Source of the DNA: Prostheceraeus crozeri | Lineage: Eukaryota > Platyhelminthes > Polycladida > Euryleptidae | Reading direction: 5' to 3' | DNA: 64,000 bases | NCBI GenBank assembly: GCA_907163375.1 | Contig: CAJQUW010016956.1 | Span: 62,001-126,000, forward strand | Shown here: positions 1 to 10,075 of the stretch, piece by piece | Layout: each line of letters opens with the position of its first letter | How positions within the stretch are numbered: the first letter of the stretch is position 1 | Notes under the pieces: model-generated | Database searches by the model: none | Seen by the model: the letters and a program-made list of their open reading frames with translations, nothing else | What the model was told of the DNA's origin: nothing | Program-made: the position numbers and the translations under genes

Positions 1-1358
1 TTTCATCTTTCAAATTCATAGTTTTGAGTTGATGTACAATATAATCCTTCAACTTATCAACATTCTCATCCGATGGCAGGCACGTTGGATCTCCTGAAGC
101 AGGTTTACGCATGAAATTTGTTGCGTTTGTCATCATCGGTCGTATATCCGACTCAAGCAATTTTAGGAAAATTTTCATTTGTTTCGCAGCGCTCAGATCA
201 CCCTTTTTCAAAAAGTCACTTTGCAAGCAGCCGGATATTTGAAAAATTGATTGACACATCTTCTTCAAAGATGCGGGTTTCTCCATGGTAATATCTTCTG
301 AGTTGCCGCAATCGTACTTGAATTCCTTTATCATGATCTGTATTAATTCGTTCAGTTGGCTTGGTCGTAAAATATCCTGCATCGTAAGTGAATCGTTCTT
401 TTGATGATTTCGGAACAGCATTATTAGATTGCAAAGAGTCCGAATTTTCTGTGATATTGATGTATACTTTGACATCCCCTTCTTCACAATTTCATCCGTG
501 ATGAATATGAGAATGACCTTGTCTTTAGATGCAATGTCTGATGTTTCATCATTGCGCATCTTGGTAAAGAAAGCTTTCAATTGCTCGGGGCAGTTGAGTA
601 GTTGAATTCTTATTGATTTCGGCTCTTCCGACGTTTTCGGATTATCTGGACAAGTGTGCCTCCATATTTCTGAAGAGCAATAAAATCCCAAGCATTTATC
701 ACACACTGCGTAGGTATGCAGTTTATCAGTAATGTTAATTGTCTTCTTAGGACGCTGCACAACGATAAGATTTCCTCCGTTCTTCAGAATTTGAACATTG
801 TGCTTGTAATTACCTTTATTTCTGAGACACTGAATAGCTCTTTTCTTGGATATAGAATTCTTATCCATTGCAAAAATTTCTTTAACTTCGTTTTCATTTT
901 TATGGATGTTCTCAAGATGTCTCCACAAACTAATGCTCAATACTTTCTTTCCACAAAATAGACAGACATCACACTTATCGAAAACCTGTCTGTCATGAGA
1001 ATTTTTAGTGCCTAAAATCTGGATTCGATTTTTTCTGGTACCCCATTACGAACATTTTCACAATGCCTTAGTTCGCTTTCTTCCTCAGAATCCTCATCAT
1101 CAGACTCGCAATCAGATTCTTCGATGAAATTATCGGACTCCATCGTTTCATCCAGTTGTTCTTCACCTTTAGAACCAAGAGGCTCCTTTCCTTCGGTCAA
1201 GAAGTCTAAGAGGTTTGTACTATCCAACGGAATGTCTGCCTCAATAATTGCAGGAAAGTGGACTTCATCGCAGCGGCTACTACTCTCAAGTTGGCCGACT
1301 TCATCATTCAGATCACGATTTTTCGACGCCGGTTGTGTTGAAACTTTCAATTGAGTGT
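1..1358 (-). CDS. Zinc-finger-like protein of unknown function, partial, runs off the left edge
   Basis: The minus strand is open from an acceptor (tttcatttcag, first exon base 1358) down to base 1, apart from one frame change at about 1012-1049. The first part (1050-1358) is acidic (SDCESDDEDSEEESE). The second part (1-1011) has a C-x2-C-x2-C cluster followed by H-x4-H (CDVCLFCGKK, WRHLENIH) and a second C-x2-C...H-x3-C cluster (CDKCLGFYC, WRHTC). It then has a long helical, lysine-rich stretch ending LPSDENVDKLKDYI at the window edge. This resembles a group of uncharacterised invertebrate and fish proteins; from memory some of these continue into a tyrosine-recombinase-like domain (Crypton type), but that part lies outside the window, so this is inference. 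No start codon is visible. The frame change is either a 38-nt intron (1012-1049, gtaatg...ttttag, phase 1) or a frameshift. Long uninterrupted coding suggests it is functional or very young. Confidence 0.6.
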
Positions 1359-1362
1359 CTGA

Positions 1363-2977
1363 AATGAAAATTGGAATTTCGCAATCTCCATTATGTCAAA
1401 AACATCAGCAATGTTATCAATAATAAATATATTGCAAATCAATATTTCGGACTGTCATTTGAGGTTGCTGACTTAATCTTTATCGGTTTGGGCTGGAATG
1501 AGAACACTTATCTGAAAAGTCGTAAGTTGCTTACTACAACTATGATTTATCAAAATGTTTCGTCTCGAAAGTATTTGACAGTCCTTCGTGTATGTGGCTA
1601 AGCTGAGTTAAAATTTACTCTTTCCATCAGGATTCATTGATGCTGATGGTTAATCAACTCTATCAACCTGCTATACATATTGGATATTGCATTACTATCA
1701 TTTTCCATTTTTGGTTTAATGGTTTTAACGCCATGGCTTTCAAGGTTCGAGACCAACTGAAAGCATCATTGGTAGTCGTCCGGAGAGTACCCGGACTTAA
1801 AATGCACAAACGTAACAATCAAAATGCAGCAAATCCTGACATCTTCCAATCCATATCATTAATATCATTTTCAAAATCAGATGGCTAAGTCAAGCGACTA
1901 TGAATCAATACACAGACATGGAGAGGAGATAAATTCTCAATAGTGGATACTGAGTTCCCAAGGCTCAGGAATTGTCTGGGTGTTTAAGACTTGAGCTAAT
2001 TCCATCATACTCGTCTCAGGCATGCAATTAGCTTAAAGAGGCGAGGGTCATTGGATGACTTGGACTGCATGAGTTCATCTTATGCATGTCAAATTGTCAT
2101 TATCATCTAAGATCAGACAATAATAATCATGCAGAACACTACTGAGAGTTTTATATCCATGTCTATACATTGATTTATAGTCGCTTGGATTAACCATCTC
2201 ATTTCGATTATCTCACTATCATAGAAGTCTACGTTTGTTGTCAGCAATATTTCAAGAAAGAACAGTTAAATGTTATCGTAATAAATGTCCCATCAAGCAA
2301 AGATTTCTAAAAACTAATGAAAATTTCGCTGGTGCTGTAGAAATGTAGGTATACGAAAAAATTAAGGCAGCTTCATAATAGATTAAAGTTGGTATTTCTA
2401 AGGGTGGCAGTTGGTTGCTAATGAACATTATGTGAGTCAGCGACCAGCGAGGAGAAATTTACAGCAGCACTTGCGTATAACAAATAGGGGAACTATAACA
2501 TAGTAGATTAGCTAGTATCTGTATGACACCAACATCTGGTTTGTGTGTTCTGAAATTTCACATTTCATTTGTAACCAGAAAGAACCCGAACAATTCTCAA
2601 CAAACCCAAACCCGACCTAAACCCGATCAGGTTCGGTTTCCGACTGCACACCTCCAGCACACTGAACTGAAACATTAACATCGTTGAAACGCTAGGAACA
2701 TTTCTCACCAGTCCTTGTAGATTTCGAAAATCTAAAATAGCAGCATTAACAATATAAATTCTCAACTTTACTTTATGTCTTAAAATGTAACTAAATAATT
2801 GAGCTACGATGAATACGTGACATATTTTCCAGTATACACCTACACTATAGAAACATCAACACCATAATATCTCACAACACAGAAATATTGATATAATAAC
2901 AATACTAATATTATATCTCACAACATACAGAGCACTCAATTACAAAGAGATTATTCCTGACACCCCAAGAAACTTAC
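1363..2977. other. Non-coding stretch with one foldback
   Basis: AT-rich DNA without a recognisable gene. It may be an intron or the 5' flank of the left-edge gene. The only structure I see is the inverted repeat at 1879-2199. Confidence 0.4.
1879..2199. repeat. Foldback (inverted repeat, about 43-bp arms)
   Basis: The arm at 1879-1921 (agatggctaagtcaagcgac...) is matched in reverse complement at 2156-2199 with scattered mismatches. The roughly 230 bases between the arms are AT-rich and contain no ORF. This is consistent with a short non-autonomous transposon; no clear target duplication is visible. Confidence 0.6.
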
Positions 2978-3023
2978 AATTTCGCTAAAGCGCTTGCCTT
3001 GGCGTTCCGTTGCATTGCCGTTC
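2978..3023 (-). other. Candidate 46-nt exon
   Basis: On the minus strand this GC-richer segment follows a good acceptor (cttttttccag) and precedes a consensus donor (gtaagtttc). Two of its three frames are open. It could be an upstream exon of the left-edge gene, but its exit phase does not join the 1358 acceptor in frame, so either another exon lies between them or the splice sites are coincidental. Confidence 0.3.
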
Positions 3024-3265
3024 CTGGAAAAAAGAAGCTCATGTCTCAACAATCTACTTACAGTTTTAATCATTCATTCATAAAATTCATGATGATGAGA
3101 ATTTCATAGGGCTACATAATAAAGAAGAAAATTGCAGAGAAAATTACGCATCAAAATAGTGAGAATGTGATTCTGATTCCAATAAGTATGATATAATAAA
3201 AGGTAATTCTGTTATCAACCCTCATTTGACGTTTCAGCTTCTTAGGATGAACAGAACACATTTTA

Positions 3266-3935
3266 TCAATTGGCAGGTGAGGGTACAGTCAGCTTACTAA
3301 GATAAACGAACACATCATATCAACGGTTAGGTATGCAAGTAGGATCATGTTCACATACTATGGAAATTTTGGCATTTTAACTTTTTTGAGAAATGTTATG
3401 TTGAAATAAATACTTGCTGGACGAATTGGCCAAATCCCAATAAGTTAATGCCAGGTGAGGGTATTATCAACTTACATGCAAAATATCAGCTTGCTAAGAT
3501 AAAACGAACACATCATATCAACGGTATGCAAGTAGGATCATGTTCACATACTATGGAAATTTTGGCATTTTAACAATTTTTTGATAAATGTCATGTTGAA
3601 ATAAATACTTGCTGGACGAATTGGCCAAATCCCAATAAGTTAATGCCAGGTGAGGGTATTATCAACTTACATGCAAAATATCAGCTTGCTAAGATAAAAC
3701 GAACACATCATATCAACGGTATGCAAGTAGGATCATGTTCACATACTATGGAAATTTTGGCATTTTAACAATTTTTTGATAAATGTCATGTTGAAATAAA
3801 TACTTGCTGGACGAATTGACCAAATACCACTAAGGGACTGGCAGTTGAGGGTACTAACAATTTACATGTACAATATCAGCTTGCTAAGATAAAAGGAACA
3901 CATTGTATCAACGGTATGCGAGTAGAACAGTAGAC
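3266..3935. repeat. Tandem array, unit 195 bp, about 3.5 copies
   Basis: The phrase (c/g)cagg(t)gagggta recurs at about 3273, 3451, 3646 and 3841. The middle copies (3444-3638 and 3639-3833) are nearly identical over 195 bp. The first copy has a deletion of about 20 bp after gagggta, and the last is diverged and partial. The unit is AT-rich with no ORF. It is a small satellite-like array whose central copies are the most homogeneous. Confidence 0.85.
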
Positions 3936-3960
3936 CTGTACATACTGAAATCTGAGTAGG

Positions 3961-5240
3961 CCCTATTTAGACCCAATCTAACATTTACTGGAATCTTTAA
4001 ATCAAATAGATGGCTAAATCAATCTGCCTCAATCATAGTGTCAATTTGCCTTTGACGTTTGGACTTGAAAGAATTTCACATTCGCTATGTGCATCAGTTT
4101 CTACGGCTTAATTCATTCTCTTGCTTATGTTGGTCTGCATATAAGTTACTCTGGTGCAGACAATCGCATCCTACGATCAGAATGAAAGAATGGTAATTCA
4201 ATTCCAACCACGCATGGCTTTCGTAGCATTTCATTACATCATTATGACACTCATTAGGCTGCACACATTGCTATTTGGAAAACAAGTCAAGTCATCAAAA
4301 TAAAGTTCACTAGAAGCCAGCCCAGAAATTTAGAATCTCTATCTTTTGCTTTCACATTCAATGAAAGGATAATTGAAGACTACATGTCAATATTTGCTTC
4401 TATATGGCTCAATATAATTCATTTTACATAAGCATTGCAGATCAAATGCTCTTTCAGTGCTTTTAGCCGAAATAGTCATCCGTCTCTCCGAAAATTCAAA
4501 TAGATGGACATAAAATATTATCTGTCATTGGCGAATTTTAACAAACAAGTTCTACTTGTATGGTTTAGACTTGCAGGTAATACACGTTCAAGACTGATTT
4601 TCTAAATAAATAGGAAATCAGGGCATTCTAAGTTATAACAAGATTATATATGAGCCTTTCATTACTTTAACTCAATAAACATACACATTTCATTTCTCAG
4701 AGACGGGAAAATCGCGATAGAGTACAGCGGAAGTCTATAACGGATATAGACTTCCGAAAGTTATAGACTTACGGTTTCAGAACCTGTACAAGTTATAGAC
4801 TTGTAGGTATTACGAGCCCACATACACTTTACAGTTTCAAGTCACTATACTCTCAAATACGTTCAGAGTACCAGCTCTCAGCTATTAACTGGAGGATCTT
4901 CAAGCAATCACACAATGCGCCAGGGATGTGTTCACAGCAAATCACAGAGATTTGTGTGTTTTTCAGAAAATAAAGGACAAGCCATTAATTTATAAGATGA
5001 GAAAAGTCCTTGCTTTGATGGTTTTCTTTATTGCAGCAACATGTGCGAGGATTTTCAGCCGTTACGGGCGACCATCTTCAGGCAAGTGAATGAAGAAAAG
5101 ATTGCCGTGGATGAGCTCAAGTCATCACGTGCTCTTTTCATTCACCCCGGAACATAACATTGACTGTCCAAAATAAAATACAATACGATAAGCGAAAATA
5201 CATAAAACAAGTACTGCATGAAATAACGGGATCTGACTGT
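3961..5240. other. AT-rich stretch without recognised features
   Basis: No ORF, RNA gene or transposon terminus recognised. A short cluster near 4720-4810 repeats the phrase 'ttatagactt' in both orientations. The segment at about 5041-5105 resembles the dispersed repeat at 5256-5345. Confidence 0.4.
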
Positions 5241-5255
5241 TATCAACCATTTTGA

Positions 5256-5345
5256 GGGAACCCGTTGAAAACGATAAGTTTTTCACGATAAGCTCTTTAT
5301 CGAGTACTTTCAGTCACTGCACGCGACCATCGTCAGGACATGAGT
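5256..5345. repeat. Dispersed repeat, copy 1
   Basis: The string ctttatcgagtactttca followed by ctgcacgcgaccatc is shared with 19913-20000, where the flanks (gagggaacccgt / gaggaaacccgt) also match. Its position just downstream of the Penelope-like ORF suggests it may be part of that element's terminal region, but this is inference. Confidence 0.55.
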
Positions 5346-5532
5346 GAGACAGCAAAAACAATGCGTGAACGCTGTGAGTGAACATCAAAGAGTCAATACA
5401 CCAACTTAGGGAATGCCGATACCTAACAAATTATTAACATTGATATGGCTCTACTGACAAAATACAAAAGTAGAAGGTAAGAAACGAAAATTACCCGAAA
5501 AGACAGAAGTGAAATTAAAAGAAAAAATGACA

Positions 5533-6040
5533 TTAAAACTTCCAAGCATCACTTAGAGAGTGCTTCACTTTATTGCAGGAACCAAGCTTATGAGTCCAGA
5601 AGGATTCTTTCACTATCCGCTTGTTCCATAATGGCTCTCTGTCGATGATAGTCATACTATCCAAAGAGATGTTGTGTCGACATTGAATGCTGCGCTACCT
5701 CAGAACGCAGCACGTCCATTTCGCGGATTGACCGCAAATCCTCCTTTTTTCGCTGCTCAATTGGTCGCTGAGTTTCGCCCACGTATCTCCATCCGCAGCT
5801 TCCCTCATCGCAACTGATCTGGTAGACGGAGCCCAAGACCTTAGCAGGCTCAGGTCTCTTGTTCACCAGTTGGGATCGCAAAGTGGAAACAGGTCTCATC
5901 GCCACATCTACATTGATGTCACTGAGTATTGACGCCAATTTTTCGGAGACACCCTTCACATACGGCAGTGTAGCTCTCGATCCTCCTTTAATTGAAGATG
6001 AGTCCGAACTCTTGCCAGAGCCCAAGTAGTCCCCCCATAG
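5533..6040 (-). pseudogene. Penelope-like retroelement, C-terminal GIY-YIG endonuclease fragment
   Basis: Penelope-like elements carry a reverse transcriptase followed by a GIY-YIG endonuclease. Here only the linker and endonuclease remain. Visible parts are the conserved LPYVKGVSEKL linker, VYQISCDEGSCG and RYVGETQRP (the GIY-YIG core region), then, after a one-base frameshift near 5668, DREPLWNKR, and a stop at 5533. The RT domain is missing, so the copy is 5' truncated, as is usual for these elements. The frameshift makes it non-functional. Confidence 0.8.
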
Positions 6041-7887
6041 TCAATATTGGGTGGTCTGTGGACTTCAGAGTAACTTTCATTTTCTATTTCATTTACTTTG
6101 TAGTCATGCATGTCAGCATGACTTGCACTTGCACGAGCATGAAAATTCACTGAAATTAAGACAGTGTCAAATTAATTATTTTTGTGCAGTTCATGCTGTC
6201 TATACTGCAGAAGTATAGGAATCTACTATGGAGCGAAGGCCTGTAGTCTCTGAACACGCGACGCCACTGAATATTACTTAAAATTTTAGAAAACCTCCTG
6301 ACAGTGAGCTCTCCTCATGGTGAATTTTTTTTATCTGGTCCGTTGAAATTCACTATGTAGACGTTCGACTGTAGTAGGCCTCAGAAATGCGGAGTCCAAT
6401 CATTTTGATAGGACTCCGACTCCGGGGGTTGATAGGACTCCGACTCCGGGTGACCAGTATATAAATGCCTTTTTTGAAAAATTAATTTATAGATCATTAT
6501 AGGCTTACCTGAACCTATATTTAGTGATCATTGCTGATAGTGATCATCAATCATTTTCGATGAAAGTTTATCAAATGTCGCTTTCAGCTAGATGCATGCG
6601 ACTCGGCTCCTCTCATCTTGTTGATGTGCGCTTCACACGGATTTTCTCCAGTTTCTACCAGGGGGCAGATCCCCATCCTTCTCCAAAAAAATATGAGTGC
6701 ACTTTCGATTTTATTATGCGCTTTAGGGAAGCCATCACACACGATTAACGTGATGGTAAGAGGTATATGTTCTCAAACAAACCAGTATTTCATTTTTGTC
6801 TCTGATGTGACCTTTGGCGCGTAGGTGTGATCGAGGCTAGGGGCTTGTCTTCTCTATACTAAATCACCGAGTGAAAAGACAATCTTTTTTTCACTATCAC
6901 GGTTCATTCCCTCAACTATTACAAGCTTTGCATGCACCGCTGTCTCTGTACTTTTGTTTGATGGAGAAAGTTGACATCAAGACAGTGACAGCTAGTGTTT
7001 AAAAATTACCGGTAATTTATTTTAAGTTACCTTACCGGTAATTTACTGGTGATTTATCGGTAAATTACCGGTAATTTATATTCAAGTCCGTATAACTTCA
7101 AATCGAGCGCACCAATATGCTTTGATTTTAACTAAACACACACTTGGCTTAATCTGATTCTGATGAAGGCTTGAATTTTGCTCAACGTCTGATTCTTTGT
7201 CATGGATTGCTATTGAGAAATGAAAAATTGACATTTTTAAGAAGTTTGCTGGTATCTCACCCAAATAGACCATAGTAATCAAAAGTTTGACGGCAAATAA
7301 GCATTGTTCTAGGGAAAGGCCACACGCTCTATAATATTTTGTAAATTATGCACTGCAGATCCTTAGCTTTCTATAAATGCAATCCAAACTACAGGGTGTT
7401 CAGTACAATAGCAGGAAATTCCAAATTTATGCTTGCATAGTTTGTGATATCTGGGAATTCCAAGAATTGTAATTGCGATTTATAAGAATTGTGACTGGAA
7501 ATCCGAAGAATTGCAATTGGTTGTTATAGCTGTTATATGATTGGTTGATTTGTATTCTTTCGTAGTACGAAATAAGAAGAACATTCCAGTACAATCAATT
7601 TCATTATATTGTGCAAATGCCTTAGTTAACTGATTTCCAGCGTCAAGTGATCATGTTATTTAAAACTGAGCATCCCACTTGGGGCATTGGTAAATGTGGC
7701 GAAATTCAGCCGAACTTCTTCAGCACAATTACAAAAAATCAGTTCACCCTTGTGGCTAAGCGAATAAAAGAAGAAGGCAATGCAGCCCATCGCAAGCGTG
7801 GAACAGGTACCGCCACAAAATTTGACAACAATGCACGCGGACTGCTGTTTTGGATTTGGATGTCACGCCAGTAACGCCAAAGGGAAA

Positions 7888-10075
7888 TACAGTCAACCCC
7901 CGTTTATCCACTACTCATTTATCCGCTAATCTCGCATTTCGCCAAGAATTGCCCGAGAACGAACGGTTAGATAGGAATTTTCAATGCAAATTTCATTTAT
8001 CCGCCAATTCGCCAATGACAGTCAAGTCGCTCTAACGTTTTCTTGCAGTAACGGTGTGGAAACAAAATCGACAAGGATAACGGTCAAGCGTATCGAATGC
8101 GTTCACCTCACACAATGTATACCGACGGAAATTCATTGTTACTGTCTGTAGGTTAAGGTTTTCCCAGTAGTCGTCATTGCGGTCGTTAACGGGTAGAGAG
8201 GAACTATTATTCTAAATTCTTGGAAATCACGATGCCTGTTGATACTTAATTGGAGACAAAACAATAGGATAGCTTATACCGCAATTCTCACTCCACCATG
8301 AAACGAACTCGAAATGCGATCTCCGTCGAAAAGAAGAGGCAAATCGTCAAATTTGCTGACGTGAATCCTTCCTATTCGCAACAAGCTCTTGGTGACAAGT
8401 TCAATGTACCACGATCTACAATTCGAGATATTCTGAAACATCGCGATAAATTCCTGCAGGATGATTTACATGAAGCGGATTTGCGTCGAAGTCGTGTTCA
8501 AGGTGGCAAGAACGAACAGCTAGAAGAGCGCTTATTCCAATCGTTTTGCCAGAAACGATCCCAAAACATCATTATAACCGATGAAATACTCCGAACGAAA
8601 GGTCAAGCGATAGGAGAAGAGCTGCAAATTGACAATTTCAAGTTTAATCAGGGATGATTGAATCGGTTCAAGAAAAGACACCTCATCAAACAATACACTT
8701 TGTCTGGAGAGTCTGCCAGTGTGGACACGACACACCTGGAAGATGAGATTAAAAAGTTGAAGGAGAAAATCTCTTCTTACGATCCTGACTCTGTGTATAA
8801 TTGCGACGAAACCGGTCTTTTTTACCGCATGATTCCTGACAGATCATTGAGTACCAAATCCGAATGTCACCATGGAGTAAACCGAGCTAAGGATCGCATT
8901 ACAAAATTACTCTGTTGTAACGCAACCGGAACTGACAAACGAAAATTGTTTATCATTGGAAAATCAAAAAAGCCTCGTAGTTTCAAAAGCTTCAATCCAG
9001 CTCTGTATTGTGACTGCACATCTAATCAAAAGGCATGGATGACGGGAAGCATTTTCCTAGAGTACCTATACGGGACTTGAATGCTTGCTTCGTTGCTGAG
9101 AATAAGAAAATATTACTTCTCTTGGATAATGCGACAAGTCACTGTTGCCCTCAACTGTCTCATACTGAACTTCTTTTTCTGCCTCCAAACATGACTTCTT
9201 CATTGCAACCGCTTGATTGCGAGATCATTAAAAATTTCAAGGCTTTCTACCGCCAGTCACAACTGAGTCAGTATGTTGTAATGGCAGATGATAATCTTAC
9301 CCCTGATATCACCTTGAAGGAAGCAATCAGGTTCAGTAAGATCGCATGGGATTCAGTTAGTGAAAACACGATTCAAAACTGCTGGAGTCACACCGGCCTA
9401 CTTTCGCCAAATAGTTCGGAAGAACATGAATCCCCTACGCCTGTATTGAGAGGTAATGTTTTTGACAGAATGAAATCAATCTTCAATATCATTGACATCT
9501 TGATACCCGACGAATTTTGTGAGATAGACAATGCAACTGAAACTGAAAACAATACCGAAGAGGATGTACCGGTGATATTTTCAGATGAGGAGGAGGAAAA
9601 TTGTGACAGCGTCATTGAGTCAGAAAAAGAGCCGATTACATCCAAACGAGCTCGTGATTCACTGTCGACGGTGATTGAATACTTCGAGAATCATCCGCTG
9701 GCTAGTGAGGACGATGTCAAATCTCTCATGCAGCTGAGTGAGCGAATTGTTGTTTTATCTCAACACCATGCAACACAAAAGAAAATTACTGAATTCTTCT
9801 CTAATGTTAAATAAGACCAATCCTTATATAGTCAATAGTAATGTACGTGTACAAATATAATCTGTTGCCTCCATTACATATGTTTCTATACGCTTATCGT
9901 CCAGAAATGAGCTTGCAGATACGCTAGGTAGCCAGATTTGTTTTCTAATACAGTACCAAGGAAAATAGAAGAATATTTGATGAATTAAACAATAATTTCG
10001 TTTATCCGCCAATTTCGCCTTTCGCCGAAAAAAGTGATTTCACCGATGGTGACGGATAAACGGGGGTTGACTGTA
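7888..10075 (+). mobile_element. Tigger/pogo-type element (level 4, innermost)
   Basis: Perfect 20-bp terminal inverted repeats start CAGTCAACCCCCGTTTATCC at 7890 and end at 10073, with TA duplicated at 7888-7889 and 10074-10075. Subterminal phrases tttatccgc(c/t)aat and cgcatttcgcc/cgcctttcgcc occur near both ends. The element is 2184 bp, close to full length for Tigger, and sits inside the transposase of the element at 7392-10968. Confidence 0.95.
8298..9814 (+). pseudogene. Tigger/pogo transposase, one stop and one frameshift from intact
   Basis: The start at 8298 (MKRTRNAIS) leads into a CENP-B/psq-type N-terminal helix-turn-helix (SVEKKRQIVKF...RSTIRDIL). The second DNA-binding helix region ends FKFNQG, then TGA at 8655-8657 where the family has Trp, then LNRFKKRH. 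The catalytic core follows: CDETGLFY (first Asp), LLLDNATSH (second Asp), LQPLDCEIIKNFK (third Asp). A frameshift lies between EYL and RDLNACF near 9065-9078. The C-terminus is acidic and ends ITEFFSNVK at 9814. Only two disabling changes suggest this is the youngest member of the nest, consistent with its innermost position. Product: DDE transposase that cuts and pastes at TA. Confidence 0.9.

Noticed and set aside
3266-3935. CRISPR-like or regulatory repeat array
   Set aside because: Units are 195 bp, contiguous and without spacers in a eukaryotic genome; it is a simple tandem repeat.
7850-8035. Short ORF over the left Tigger end
   Set aside because: It is an artefact of mariner coding sequence running into the Tigger terminus.
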